Assembly (NCBI GenBank): GCA_032622095.1
Contig: CP136067.1
Span: forward strand, 54,727,899 to 54,791,898
Direction: 5' to 3'
DNA from: Siphonodentalium dalli
Taxonomy: Eukaryota > Mollusca > Scaphopoda > Gadilida > Siphonodentaliidae
DNA length: 64,000 nucleotides
The notes under the pieces were generated by a model. It was not told the DNA's origin, did no database searches, and saw nothing but the letters and a program-made list of their open reading frames with translations. Shown one piece after another: positions 35,377 to 48,060 of the stretch (positions within the stretch are counted from its first letter, which is position 1; every line of letters begins with the position of its first letter). A program made the position numbers and the translations under genes.

Positions 35377-35963
35377 AGGGGTACTGTACGCCAAATGTTG
35401 TTGTTGGTTTCTATAGTCTCCGAGTCGGAGAATAAGGTAACAATTTTCCATTATTTGAAAGTCTGTTGAGTACGAAGTCATGTTACGGATGACAAATTTA
35501 CCGGAATGCAAAAATACAAATTGTCGTTGTCGAGTAATTTTTGTAAAGTGTTCAACCAAATGAATCAAATAAAAGTTATATTATATGCATACTAGTCCCA
35601 TATAATCATTTAAGTTATTGTATCGTCGCTAGTCAGTGAGTGGCTTAAGTGTTCTCCCCGTATAATATCATCATAATATTTTAAGCGATGGTGTGTGCGA
35701 TCGGTTTAACAATCCAGTATCCCTCAATTACTGTTTTTGATTACGATAATTCGTAATTTAATTGACGCCATTTTATGGCTCCAGTCATAAATTCAATTTA
35801 TATCAAATTATTAACTTTTAAATTATTAAATTTTAAGATAGCCTATTAACCTGAGCGTTTACAGAATACATCTTCGACTCAAATTACTTATGTTTCTATA
35901 TATTATCGATATTAGATCGTTGTTGTCACCGGAAATTTTATGAAAATGGCGTACAGTACCCCT
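35377..35963 (-). mobile_element. TTAA-type MITE, copy 2 (inverted)
   Basis: Ends AGGGGTACTGTACGCC and its complement, flanked by TTAA at 35373-35376 and 35964-35967. Interior matches copy 1 in reverse orientation (ACAACGATCTAATATCGATA, GTCGTTGTCGAGTAATTTTT). Length 587, non-coding. Confidence 0.93.
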
Positions 35964-35967
35964 TTAA

Positions 35968-37369
35968 TACAACACAAAACAGTTGAAGTACGGGTAGTAG
36001 ATTGATCGGAAGCAAAATCGTAAAAACAGTTCCCATAGGTATCTGCTTCTCATCTTTTTGCCAACATTGAAATGCTTCTGAGTGAATACATAAAGAGATG
36101 TATAGGGATTTCATCATAGACCTATAACATTCACCTCACAATTATAATGATGCATGTGCATATACAGTGTTCAAGTTCAAGTATGTTGGCCGATGCATTC
36201 CATGTGGCATCCTATAATGGACTGGGTAGTATGTCGGGCGTATGTGTGGTCTACCATCATATACAAAATAAAATGGTGTTGGTATTGTAAAACGCTCACA
36301 GTGCAAGATGATATTTGCAAATATTTTTTTATAATTGTATACTGTTCATTCGGATGTACATTTTGTCATTCAAAATGGGTTTATGTTTTGATTGTGTAGC
36401 CATGTATTATAGTGTAGGACTGCTGGTACATGCTTATTGATTTGAATATCGACTAGCAGATATACAGAGAAAGAACAAGACTTCTATAATCACTGCCTGA
36501 AGTACATGTAATAGTATTGAGAGTGGAATATAGGCTCAAAAATATAATTAAAATCCCGTACCTTTGAAATGAAATGATAAGCATTGTTGCTTGAAGTAGG
36601 TTCAAAATGAGCCAACACAATACCTTCACAACTGGGCTGCATGAACCGGTATAATATAATAATGAGTGTCCAACCTGGTGATGCATACATTGTTCTCTTC
36701 TCACTAATATGGGCATATCATGCTCAAAACTGATGCAACATGTAATCACAGTACAAAACTAAGCGATGTAATTCCAATATCTTAATGTTTCCTGATTAAA
36801 GATGCATAATCCGAATTAACGCTCCCAACTTACTATTTCTTTGGATTCGGGGGTAAAAAAAAATTGATTCGAGTCGAGGAACCCACCCATCAAAGCTCAG
36901 AGAGATCCCCTCCCTGTGCATGGACTTTTTCTGCAGACACCCCCCCCCCCCGTGTCAAATTTAAAAAAACAATTGATCAGGAAATGAAGTACAAGTTCAG
37001 AAATAATTACTAGTATGTTATGTTGAAAAATGCCAACAAATAAATTTGTAGACAAAAAGGAGGATAACTGCACAAAATGAAATTGTCAATGACACTGTAG
37101 CTCAACTTACCTTGGTGAGGCGTTAATTTCATGCTGAGCAGTCAATAGAATGATAAAGAATAAGGAAAGTCAAACATTTTTCAGTGAAGGGATTGCATTG
37201 TGTGGATGGAATTATTTTCATATCATGTGGGCTGCCGATGGATTCAAATGTGAACTCCAAGATGGCCATGTTTTTCATAGAAAATGCGATAGCACCCATC
37301 AAGAGGTGATCCTAAACGAGCCTGTAAATTTTCAAAACATTTCTCCAATAAATGCCGGCTGCAGGGTGA
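35968..37369. other. No recognisable gene
   Basis: Short ORFs only. Poly-C at 36939-36950. 36815-36895 is an inverted copy of sequence near 30180-30240. From about 37095 to 37370 the sequence resembles 59410-59580 (GACACTGTAGCTCAACTT, GCTGAGCAGTCAATAGAATG). Confidence 0.5.
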
Positions 37370-37600
37370 AACGATCACATTTGAAATCCAAGATGGCTGC
37401 TGGCGGCCATATCTTTTAACAAATTTTGTAAAAAGTTTAAGGCTCCCATCCAGAGGTCACCCCGAAGATCCCTATGAAATTTGGTGACAAAAAATATTGG
37501 ATGCGGGGTGTGGACTGTATGGTGTGTGTGCGGACAGTGTGCCAAAGGAATTGTTGACAGACGGCGCAATCAAACCGATGGCAATAGCTCAAACTTGGTC
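37370..37600 (+). repeat. AAGATGGCTGCTGG family fragment
   Basis: CCAAGATGGCTGCTGGCGGC, CTCCCATCCAGAGGTCACCC and ATGAAATTTGGTGACAA match the family at 29583, 56060-56880 and 59040-60250. It ends with GTTGACAGACGG and a few more bases. Confidence 0.75.
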
Positions 37601-38704
37601 AAGGTAAAGTACTCAATCTGATTTGATGGTCCCCATATCATCAGATTCCAACAATAACAACATTTTCTGAAATGCCGCTTCAGTTATCAGAATCGATTAA
37701 TTGCCCAAAAATAATGCTAACCATAGTCAACTATAGTATAACAAAAATAAATTAAAAAAACCTGTTATTTATCAACAAAATCTGGCCGGATTGTCAAATA
37801 TCTTTTCTAGACCAGGCGAATTCATTTTTGCAGGCTGTGGCGGAGGTATAGGTGCCACTGGATAGCGCAGAAATTGCGACTGGTATTTCCTGATAGGTAT
37901 TCTCCAGGGGCATTATGACATTGGAGGTGATCAGCGATCTGCTGGGGCATAGAGATACTACAGCCTGTTTACAATTTATTTTACTCAAAATTTGCCGAAG
38001 ATATTTTAATTCACTAAAAAATACATATAAATTCACAAGTTAGGTTTAGAAACATATTCCAAGCGTTTTTATATTGCAGACAGTCTTATCTATAAGTTCA
38101 ATAAAGAATGGATAGTTTTATTTCAGGCAAAATATATTTTTTGCTAACAAATCTTATTTATTTCATGAAAAATATCGAAACTGTCAAAATCTTGACCGCA
38201 CATAAGATGCGATAACTTGTAAATAATATAGACTAAGACTCTGAATGTGAATTAAAAAACTGACACAAAGATTATGCTATAAGATGTACTAAGACCCAAT
38301 GTGCAATTCTTATCCGTTTAGTTGAGATATTAAGAAATATTTCCCCTACCCCAAAATTTCCGATTTTTTCGAGATGTTTCAAAAAATTACAAAAAGCGAA
38401 TTTTTTGGCGAAATATTGGACCACTGGGTATGTTTTTACGAATTTCATTCGTATATAGATGTATTCAAATGTAAACAATGCACATCTTACACACTTTAGG
38501 AATATATATGCCTAATTATTTTTAAAAAACTCAAATTTTATGGGTTTTCAACCAGTCAAACCAAATTCCTACCGTATTGCTGTATAATGCATCGTAATTT
38601 CACAATCTCAATAGCATGTATAGCCTAATGCATCAGTAATCAACATGACAAATTTGAAAAATATTAAATAAAATAAAATTAAAACAAACGTTTACTTCGC
38701 CATC
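37601..38704. other. No recognisable gene
   Basis: AT-rich spacer with short ORFs lacking motifs. Confidence 0.5.
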
Positions 38705-40305
38705 CTTCCTAATCATACGCGGGAAAGTCAGTACCACAAAACATTTTCTCTTGGTTCTCGGTCTGCATAATATTACTGGCCAAAAGAAATCTATACAGGT
38801 AGCAAATAATTTAGGCCATTGCATTGATTACAATTTAGTATGCGAGATCGAGACCGCACAGGCTGAAAAGTCACAGCTACTTGCAAGTGGGACATTGCCA
38901 TTAAAACCATCAGATAAAAAGCAAACTGTTCTGACATACTTTTGGGTTGACAACTTTGACATGAACTTGGAGACACAGACTGGACATGGGGCTCTTAATT
39001 CCATCCACATTGTAGCTCTCCATGAGGAGTCCCCTATTCCCCTATATTTAAAAGAAACAGTTATGTTTGACAGAACGAAAAAAGCAAAGAAGAAGAAAGT
39101 TGAACATGAAACAAGCGGAGCAATTGGACATAATTGTGGCTCAAAAACGTTCACCTTCCATGGTTGGAGTTGATTAAATCAACGAGCCATTTTCCAATGA
39201 AACCTATGCCAAATGCGTATGTTCTATGTGTCATTGTTAGGCAAATAAATACTAAAGATGAGACTGTGATAAGATATGCAGGGTGGCATACCTTAGAACG
39301 ACAACATGCTTCATCAGAAGGTCAAAAGAAACATTTTTAACATACCTACCACCCATCGGTTCTAAAGTTACCAATTTCAGAACAATCGAGCACTATATGG
39401 TATATCTTCAGAAACTCGCCATAGAAGTTAACATGCCATATGCTAATGTGACCCTGGACGTCGGTGCAGCAATTAATGCATACAAGTTGGTTGAATCACC
39501 CAAAACGCTTCAATAATGTTGTTATCCATTTGGGAGATTTCCATTTCATTAAGGAGAATTTTGGTTTAATCGGGGGTATTGTGAAAGATTCTGGTTTTGA
39601 GGACATTGTGTTTCAAGCAGTTGTTTGCTCTCCATTGGGATTGAATGGTGTTTTGTCTGTAAGCATTATAACCGGTGTTGGACTGTTCATAGTGCATTGT
39701 CGGAAGCACTAGAAAGGCTACTGTTTGACAGATTCTTGTTGGAGCATGACACCCAGATACCAGAAGTCTTAGTTCAGTCAGTCAGGGATTTCATATATTA
39801 CCCAACATCAGTTCAATATGTTGATTTCATTTGCAAATACAAATTGTTCAAACAGGACATTCGGCACGGGAAGTTCGGTGAAACTGCAGTTATGGCTCAC
39901 TCTGTATTTAGACCTGATTGAGGTTCAACACTTGGCACACCGCGCAGTACAAGAAAATATATTTGATTTGCGCCTATTTTGTTGGGAATATTATGTTCCA
40001 TTATATTTTGTAATGCTGAAGACAAATTATGCAAGATATGGGTCGCATTATGTTGAAATACTGTAAAAACATTGTAAGCTTGTATTATGGTTTGAAGAAA
40101 CATCAGTGTGAAAAGGGGATGTCGGTGCAAGCTCAAGATAACGTTCCTTTAAGGGTAGCGATAGGCCAGAGAGGCGAGCAAACTTTGAACAGGAAAGCCA
40201 AAACAACCGTGGAATCAAACAGTTTGCTTCAGATAGTAATTTGAAGTGGACATTAAATCGCCCAGAAAATGATAAGCTCAGAATACATAGGCAGTTTTGA
40301 AATTA
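38705..40305 (+). pseudogene. Decayed copy of a multi-copy, transposon-like uncharacterised gene
   Basis: One protein can be followed through at least five frame changes. Segments include FLLVLGLHNITGQ and NNLGHCIDYNLVCEIETAQA (38735-38870), TVLTYFWVDNFDMNLE (about 38930), LPPIGSKVTNF (39343), HLGDFHFIKENFGLIGGI and SGFEDIVFQAVVCSPLGLNG (39525-39650), NRCWTVHSALSEALERLL (39675-39725), and near the end QRGEQTLNR and GIKQFASDS. From memory these recall a large family of multi-copy proteins in corals and molluscs, some labelled tesmin/TSO1-like CXC. The function is unknown and the recall is unverified. The copy lacks any further C-terminus and stops shortly before the TTAA MITE at 40391. Confidence 0.65.
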
Positions 40306-40394
40306 GCCAACGTAGATGATCACAGTTCCAAATATAAACCGCTGCGGCCATCTCAAATTTTGAAATCTGAGAAACATGTGCCAGATTTAGTTAA

Positions 40395-41022
40395 AGGGGT
40401 ACTGTACGCCAATTTCAATAAATCGGTAACAATTGCGATCTAATATCAATATTATATTTTAAAATAACGTATTTGAGTCGACGATGTCTACTGAAAACGT
40501 TCCGGTTAACAGGCTATCATAAAAGTCAAATTGAATTATTTAATATAAATGAATTTATGGCTGGAGTCATAAAATGGAGAATTATGCCATTACGAGTTAC
40601 CGTTCTTGAAATCTCACATGTTGGGTGTCTTTTATCGACGGCCGTTTACGACGAACATTATTGAGTTGCGAACAAAACATGTTACATGCAAAAGGAAGTC
40701 CCGCTATAACCAATTTGGGAAAACAGAGAAGAAACAAGATTCATAAAGCGTCAAGTATTTTTATAGGGGGTGAGATTGTTCGATGGAAGAGATTGCGGGC
40801 ATCAATTGAACTTCCGGTTCATCCCGCAACTTGTGTCTTCTCCGGTGAAGGTCAAAACATGGCGCGTAGTTTGAAATCGTAATATTTTTATTTCCAAGAT
40901 CAATATTTTCGTCGCTAAATTAGGTTTATACGAAACTCATATAACACGAACACAATCTAACTTGAAAGTTATGTCAATGGGAGTAAATTAAAAAAATGCC
41001 TATCTCTGTGTACAGTACCCCT
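40395..41022 (+). mobile_element. TTAA-type MITE, copy 3
   Basis: Left end AGGGGTACTGTACGCC, right end complementary apart from a changed inner base (TGTGTACAGTACCCCT), flanked by TTAA at 40391-40394 and 41023-41026. Same orientation as copy 1 but 628 bp and more diverged inside. ORFs within it are incidental. Confidence 0.92.
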
Positions 41023-41026
41023 TTAA

Positions 41027-41515
41027 GGATTTGTAAACCGAGTACATTAATCCTTTCAATAAAGATCTCGAGAAGACGTTACTCTTCCATTTAAGTTCTG
41101 GTACCCCCCTTCCATTGCAAGTTTCAGAGGAAATGTTCTCGATAACAACAATTGGATCGGAAGCATACATCTTTTTCAAACAAGATCGTCTCAAGAGTAG
41201 AAATGGCAGTTTCCATGATCCAATTTCTAGAACAAACTTGAAATTATTTGCAAGAGTGAATAAGAGAGTCACCGTGAAACGGTGAATAAGAGAGTCACCG
41301 TGAAACGGAATTTAGAATCGCGGAGCATCGAAGCCAATAGGAATATCAGCGAAGTCTGAGCAAGTTATATATTTTGATAAAGCTCTAGCATACCCTTTAT
41401 GTCCACTTAGCCTAGCTAACGCTGATGGCACACGCAGAGTTACTGCTAAAAGTAAACTACAAATACAATTCTGTCAGCTCCATGATTTCCTTTCCCAGTT
41501 CCCAGTTCCCTATTC
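41027..41515. other. Spacer with a short tandem duplication
   Basis: GAATAAGAGAGTCACCGTGA and AACGG are duplicated head to tail at about 41258-41308. TTCCCAGTTCCCAGTTCCC lies at 41497-41515 just before the satellite array. No gene. Confidence 0.6.
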
Positions 41516-44500
41516 TCCTAAAATTGCACGTTTGTTACTAAATCGGCTGCGTAGCCAGAGCCATGGTGACCACCCGGGAATCCTTGTATTTTCGTGCGGT
41601 GCCACCCAGCGGGCATCTATAGGAAAGTCACGCGACCATGCAGCCCCTTCCAAATTTTCGAAAATTGGGCTGAAGTCGTGCATGGGGTGACAAAATAGCA
41701 CTTTTCGTTACTAAATCGGCTGCGTAGCCAGAGTCATGGTGGCCACCCGGGAATCCTTGTATTTTCGTGCGGTGCCACCCAGCGGGCATCTATAGGAAAG
41801 CCACGCGACCATGCAGCCCCTTTCAAATTTGCGAAAATTGGGCTGAAGTCGTGCATGGGGTGTCAAAATAGCACTTTTCGTCACTAAATCGGCTACGTAG
41901 CCAGATTCATGGTGGCCACCCGGGAATCCTTGTATTTTCGTGCAGTGCCACCCAGCGGGCATCTATAGGAAAGTCATGCGACCATGCAGCCCCTTCCAAA
42001 TTTTCGAAAATTGGGCTGAAGTCGTGCATGGGGTGACAAAATAGCACTTTTCGTTACTAAATCGGCTGCGTAGCCAGAGTCATGGTGTCCACTCGGGAAT
42101 CCTTGTATTTTCGTGCGGTGCCACCCAGCGGACATCTATAGGAAAGGGACGCGACCATGCAGCCCCTTCCAAATTTTCGAAAATTGGGCTGAAGTCGTGC
42201 ATGGGGTGTAAAAATAGCACTTTTTGTTACTAAATCGGCTGCGTAGCCAGAGTCATGGTGGCCACCGGGGAATCCTTGTATTTTCGTGCGGTGCCACCCA
42301 GCGGGCATCTATAGGAAAGCCACGCGACCATGCAGCCCCTTCCAAATTTTCGAAAATTGGGCTGAAGTCGTGCATGGGGTGTCAAAATAGCACTTTTCGT
42401 CACTAAATCGGCTAGGTAGCCAGAGTCATGGTGGCCACCCGGGAATCCTTGTATTTTCGTGCAGTGCCACCCAGCGGGCATCTATAGGAAAGTCACGCGA
42501 CCATGCAGCCCCTTCCAAATTTTCGAAAATCGGGCTGAAGTCGAGCATGGGTGTCAAAATAGCACTTTTCGTCACTAAATCGGCTGCGTAGCCAGAGTCA
42601 TTGTGGCCACCCGGGAATCCTTGTATTTTCGTGCGGTGCCACCCAGCGGGCATCTATAGGAAAGCCACGCGACCATGCAGCCCCTTCCAAATTTTCGAAA
42701 ATTGGGCTGAAGTCGTGCATGGGGTGTCAAAATAGCACTTTTCGTCACTAAATCGGCTAGGTAGCCAGAGTCATGGTGGACACCCGGGAATCCTTGTATT
42801 TTCGTGCAGTGCCACCCAGCGGGCATCTATAGGAAAGTCACGCGACCATGCAGCCCCTTCCAAATTTTCGAAAATCGGGCTGAAGTCGAGCATGGGTGTC
42901 AAAATAGCACTTTTCGTTACTAAATCGGCTGCGTAGCCAGAGTCATGGTGTCCACTCGGGAATCCTTGTATTTTCGTGCGGTGCCACCCAGCGGACATCT
43001 ATAGGAAAGGGACGCGACCATGCAGCCCCTTCCAAATTTTCGAAAATTGGGCTGAAGTCGTGCATGGGGTGTAAAAATAGCACTTTTCGTTACTAAATCG
43101 GCTGCGTAGCCAGAGTCATGGTGGCCACCGGGGAATCCTTGTATTTTCGTGCGGTGCCACCCAGCGGGCATCTATAGGAAAGCCACGCGACCATGCATCC
43201 CCTTTCAAATTTGCGAAAATTGGGCTGAAGTCGTGCATCGGGTGTCAAAATAGCATTTTTCGTCACTAAATCGGCTACGTAGCCAGATTCATGGTGGCCA
43301 CCCGGGAATCCTTGTATTTTCGTGCAGTGCCACCCAGCGGGCATCTATAGGAAAGTCACGCGACCATGCAGCCCCTTCCAAATTTTCGAAAATTGGGCTG
43401 AAGTCGTGCATGGGGTGACAAAATAGCACTTTTCGTTACTAAATCGGCTGCGTAGCTAGAGTCATGGTGGCCACCCGGGAATCCTTGTATTTTCGTGCGG
43501 TGCCACCCAGCGGGCATCTATAGGAAAGCCACGCGACCATGCAGCCCCTTCCAAATTTTCGAAAATTGGGCTGAAGTCGTGCATGGGGTGTCAAAATAGC
43601 ACTTTTCGTCACTAAATCGGCTAGGTAGCCAGAGTCATGGTGGCCACCCGGGAATCCTTGTATTTTCGTGCAGTGCCACCCAGCGGGCATCTATAGGAAA
43701 GTCACGCGACCATGCAGCCCCTTCCAAATTTTCGAAAATCGGGCTGAAGTCGAGCATGGGTGTCAAAATAGCACTTTTCGTTACTAAATCGGCTGCGTAG
43801 CCAGAGTCATGGTGTCCACTCGGGAATCCTTGTATTTTCGTGCGGTGCCACCCAGCGGGCATCTATAGGAAAGGGACGCGACCATGCAGCCCCTTCCAAA
43901 TTTTCGAAAATTGGGCTGAAGTCGTGCATGGGGTGTAAAAATAGCACTTTTCGTTACTAAATCGGCTGCGTAGCCAGAGCCATGGTGGCCACCCGGGAAT
44001 CCTTGTATTTTCGTGCGGTGCCACCCAGCGGACATCTATAGGAAGGGACGCGACCATGCAGCCCCTTCCAAACTTTCGAAAATCGGGCTGAAGTCGTGCA
44101 TGGAGCTCAAAATAGCACTTTTCGTTACTAAATCGGCTGCGTAGCCAGAACCATGGCGGCCACCCGGGAATCCTTGCATTTTCGTGCGGTGCCACCAGCG
44201 CGCATCTATAGGACAGGGACGCGGCCATACAGCTCCTTCCAATTTTTCGAAAATTGGGCTGAAGTCGTGCATGGAGCTCAAAATTGCACTTTTTGTTCCC
44301 AGTTCCATAATCGCAGATAATATTTCTTTATCATTTTTGTGACCAGAACCATGGCGGGAATCCTTGCATTTTCGTGTTGTGCCATCCAGCGGGCATCTAT
44401 TGGACAGGGAGGCGACTATATAGCCCCTTCCACATTTTCGAAAATTGGGCTGAAGTCGTGAATGGGGTGTAAAAATTGCATTTTTTTACTAAATCGGCTG

Positions 44501-44695
44501 CGTAGCCAGAACCATGGCGGCCACCCTGGAATCCTTGCATTTTCGTGCGGTGCCACCCAGCAGGCATCTATATGACAGGGACGCGGCCATATACCCCCTT
44601 CCAATTTTTCGAAAAGCTGAAGTCGTGCATGGAGCTCAAAATTGCACTTTTTTGTTACTAAATTCTCAAAATATAATAATAATCGTTACTAAATC
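41516..44695 (-). repeat. Satellite A, about 173-bp units, left arm
   Basis: About 17-18 units with period 172-173 bp. Each has CACTTTTCGTTACTAAATCG, GGCTGCGTAGCCAGAGTCAT, TTGTATTTTCGTGCGGTGCC, CATCTATAGGAAAG and CAAATTTTCGAAAATTGGGC. Unit variants recur at multi-unit spacings: GGTGTCCACTCGGG at 42085, 42945 and 43812, and GGCTACGTAGCCAGATTCAT at 41890 and 43270, eight units apart. The last three units are more diverged. Overlapping 75-90-codon minus-strand ORFs arise because the unit has few stops in those frames. Confidence 0.95.
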
Positions 44696-45165
44696 GCCTA
44701 TGTATGCATAACCACAGCATCTACGGACCATCCTTTTGGATTCTTCTTGTGCCACCACTAATCCATCTAAAAATCACAAACTATGTCACATAAACTTGTC
44801 CAGCTGTTCAAAAATTGGGCGTAAGTCGTGCGTGGGGTAAAAATAGGACATTTTTCGTTGGTAAATTCCTTATGTATTCATAACCACAGCAGCCAGGGAG
44901 CTATCTTTATGGATTCTTCTTGTGACATCATTAGTCCATTTTGAAATCACAAACTAGTTTACATACGCCTGTCCAGCTGTTCAAAAATTGTGCGTAAGTC
45001 GTGCGTGGGGTCAAAATAATGAAAAAATGTCATTTTTCGTTGCTAAATCGCCTGCGTGGGCATAACCATGCATAGCAGCCACGGGGCTATCCTTGTGGAT
45101 TCTTCTTGTGCCACCACTAGTCCATCTAGAAATCACAAATTGGTTCACATACTCATGTCAAGCTG
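44696..45165 (-). repeat. Satellite B, left arm (about 2.5 units)
   Basis: Units of about 180 bp containing the complement of the right-arm sequence: GGATTCTTCTTGTGCCACCA, AATCACAAACTA and GTCCAGCTGTTCAAAAATTG. They end at about AGCTG 45163, while the right arm starts at the matching CAGCTG at about 46297. Confidence 0.88.
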
Positions 45166-45404
45166 GGATTGTTTGTAATAACAACAGACTGTCTGATGCC
45201 TATGACAGGGGGTCCCACGGGATGCGGTATGGGTTGAGTTTGCGTCAGTACTGACTCAAAGCCATTATAAATATTTATATTACTTTGTAATAATATATAT
45301 GTTGCTGCGCAATTCAGACTATTGAATCGAGGCTGGCTTACATTCAATTATATATGTTATATTATTGTGACAGAGTCACTAAGTAATATACATATAACAG
45401 AACA

Positions 45405-46270
45405 ATGGCAGGCTTTGATAACCTCACATTTGATCCTGATACCAGAGCCGATGAGGATCCTCTTGATCCTCAAGATGAAACATTGCTACTCATTGAACCG
45501 ATCGACCCGAGGGTATGGGTATCCATGACCCGACTGTCATGGATACGACGGCAACAACCAGGCTGATACATCAAGAACTCCTACAGTCGGCGGTTGATGA
45601 CTATTATGGCGCCCTGGCCAGAAGGGGACGAACACCCGCCCTTGGCCGCGCCCCTCAAAATTTGAGCTCGACACACGCGGACAGATCCGATTAAAGGCAT
45701 ATCCCGATATCATTCTCACAAACACTCGTACCAGTGAGCCCCTAGCGATATCGACGATAGCCGGCCGGCGGGGCGGAAGTGCGGCAATCCGAGAAGACTT
45801 GGGATTTGCTGACTGGCGCCCAGAAGGAAGGGCGGGGCGCGATCAAAGGCGATCACAGCCCACCAGACAGCAAGGAATGAACTCGGCGGTGTAGCTTATG
45901 CTGCAGATAGTGTATAGCTGCAGGACCTGGGGCAAACTGCAAAAGAGGCATCGGATGTGGTAGGGCGAATGGAGACCAACTTCACAGATGCCGACATTGA
46001 AGAGATCATCGGAACTATGCATGACCCCCAACTAAACCTCCGCGAGATCAGGGGCTGGGCAAGGCAATGCAGACCATCCGAGGCGAGTTGACCAACAACC
46101 TGGCCAAACTATTCGCATTGGATTAGCACATCGCAGTGGAGAAGCGAAAACTGGATGAGGCAGACAGTGGGGCTGTCGATGGGAATACCAGGCGCCGCAT
46201 CGCAGAGCGATTGCGCAACCTTGAAGATGAACGGGCCTCCCGCCTGGAGGCCGCCGCAACGAACAGGGAT
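45405..46270 (+). pseudogene. GC-rich decayed gene of unknown family, centre of the composite element
   Basis: An ATG at 45405 opens an acidic start (MAGFDNLTFDPDTRADEDPL). Plausible protein then continues in other frames: about 45511-45660 (GIHDPTVMDTTATTRLIHQE), about 45650-45894 (FELDTRGQIRLKAYPDI, AAIREDLGFADW), about 45885-46090 (VVGRMETNFTDADIEEIIGT), and about 46060-46270, a charged heptad-like stretch (ENTRRR-like and ERASRLEAAATN) suggesting a coiled coil. At least four frame changes plus internal stops make it a pseudogene. It is visibly richer in G+C than everything around it. I do not recognise the family. A structural protein of a virus-like or transposon-like element is one possibility, without proof. 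Confidence 0.6.
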
Positions 46271-46274
46271 GCTC

Positions 46275-48060
46275 TCCGACTTTCGCCCTATTTTTGAACA
46301 GCTGAACGGGCGTATGTGACTTGTTTTGTGATTTCTAGATGGACTAGTGGTGGCACAAGAAGAATCCACAAGGATAGCCCCATGGCTGCTATGGTTATGC
46401 CTGCGCAGGCGATTTAGCAACGAAAAATGACCTTTTTTCATTATGTTGACACCACGCACGACTTACGCCCAATTTTTGAACAGCTGGACAGGCGTATGTG
46501 AACTAGTTTCTGATTTCTAGATGGACTAATGGTGGCATAAGAAGAATCCATAAGGATAGCCCCTGGCTATTGTGGTTATGAATACATAAGGAATTTAGCA
46601 ACGAAAAATGTCCTATTTTTACCCAACGCACGACTTACGCCCAATTTTTCAACAGCTGGACAAGTTTATGTGACCTAGTTTGTGATGTTTCGATGCACTA
46701 TTGGTGGCACAAGAAGATTCCACAAGGATAGCCTCGTGGCTGTTACGGTTATGCCTACGCAGGCGATTTAGCAACGAAAAATTACATTTTTTCATTATTT
46801 TGACCCCACGCACGACTTACGCCCAATTTTTGAACAACTAGACGAGCTTATGTGACTAGGTTTGTGATTTTTAGATGGACTAGTGGTGGCACAAGAAGCA
46901 CCCACAAGGATAGCCTTGTGGCTACTATGGGTATGCCTACGCAGGCGATTTAGCAACGAAAAATGACCTTTTTTCATTATTTAGACCCCATGCACGACTT
47001 ACGCCCAATATTTGAACAACTGAACGGGCGTATGTGACTTGATTTGTGATTTCTAGATGGACTAGTGGTGGTACAAGAAGAATCCACAAGGATAGCCCCA
47101 TGGCTGCTATGGTTATGCCTACGCAGGCGATTTAGCAACGAAAAATTACCTTTTTTCATTATGTTGACACCACGCACGACTTACGCCCAAATTTTTGAAC
47201 AGATGGACAGGCGTATGTGAACTAGTTTATGATATTTCTAGATGTACTAATGGTGGCACAAGAAGAATCCATAAGGATAGCCCCTGGCTATTGTGGTTAT
47301 GAATACATAAGGAATTTAGCAACGAAAACAAATGTCCTATTTTGACCTCACGCACGACTTACGCCCAATTTTTGAACAACTAGACGAGCTTATGTGACTA
47401 TGTTTGTGATTTTTAGATGGATTAGTGGTGGCACAAGAAGCACCCACAAGGATAGCCTTGTGGCTACTATGGGTATGCCTACGCAGGCGATTTAGCAACG
47501 AAAAATGACTTTTTTTCATTATTTTGACCCCATGCACGACTTACGCCCAATATTTGAACAACTGAACGGGCGTATGTGACTTGATTTGTGATTTCTAGAT
47601 GGACTAGTGGTGGTACAAGAAGAATCCACAAGGATAGCCCCATGGCTGCTATGGGTATGCCTACGCATGCGATTTAGCAACGAAAAATGACCTTTTTTCA
47701 TTATTTTGACCCCATGCACGACTTACGCCCAAATTTTTAACAGCTGGACAGGCGTATGTGAACCAGTTTGTGATTTCTAGATGGACTAATTATGGAACAA
47801 GAAGAATCCATAAGAACAGCCCCCTGACAGCTATGGTTATAGCTACGCAGTCGATGTAGCAACGAAATATTACCTTGTTTTCATTATTTTGACCCCACGC
47901 ACGACTTACGCCCAATTTTTGAGCAGCTGGACAGGCGTATGTGAACTAGTTTGTGATTTATAGATGGACTAATTGTGGCATAAGAAGAATCCACAAGGAT
48001 AGCCCCGTGGCTGCTATGGTTATGCCACGTACGCACGCGATTTAGTAACATATATATCCT
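46275..48060 (+). repeat. Satellite B, right arm, about 180-bp units
   Basis: About ten units, each with GCGATTTAGCAACGAAAAAT, CGCACGACTTACGCCCAATT, GTGATTTCTAGATGGACTAG, GTGGCACAAGAAGAATCCAC and AAGGATAGCCCC. Orientation is opposite to the left arm. Two unit subtypes are mixed (GTACGAATACATAAGG-like and CTACGCAGGCGATT). Short minus ORFs are by-products. Confidence 0.94.

Noticed and set aside
41510-44308. Series of 75-90-codon minus-strand ORFs
   Set aside because: They are overlapping readings of the 173-bp satellite and repeat with each unit.
46109-47719. Minus-strand ORFs in the satellite B right arm
   Set aside because: Repeat by-products recurring with the 180-bp unit.
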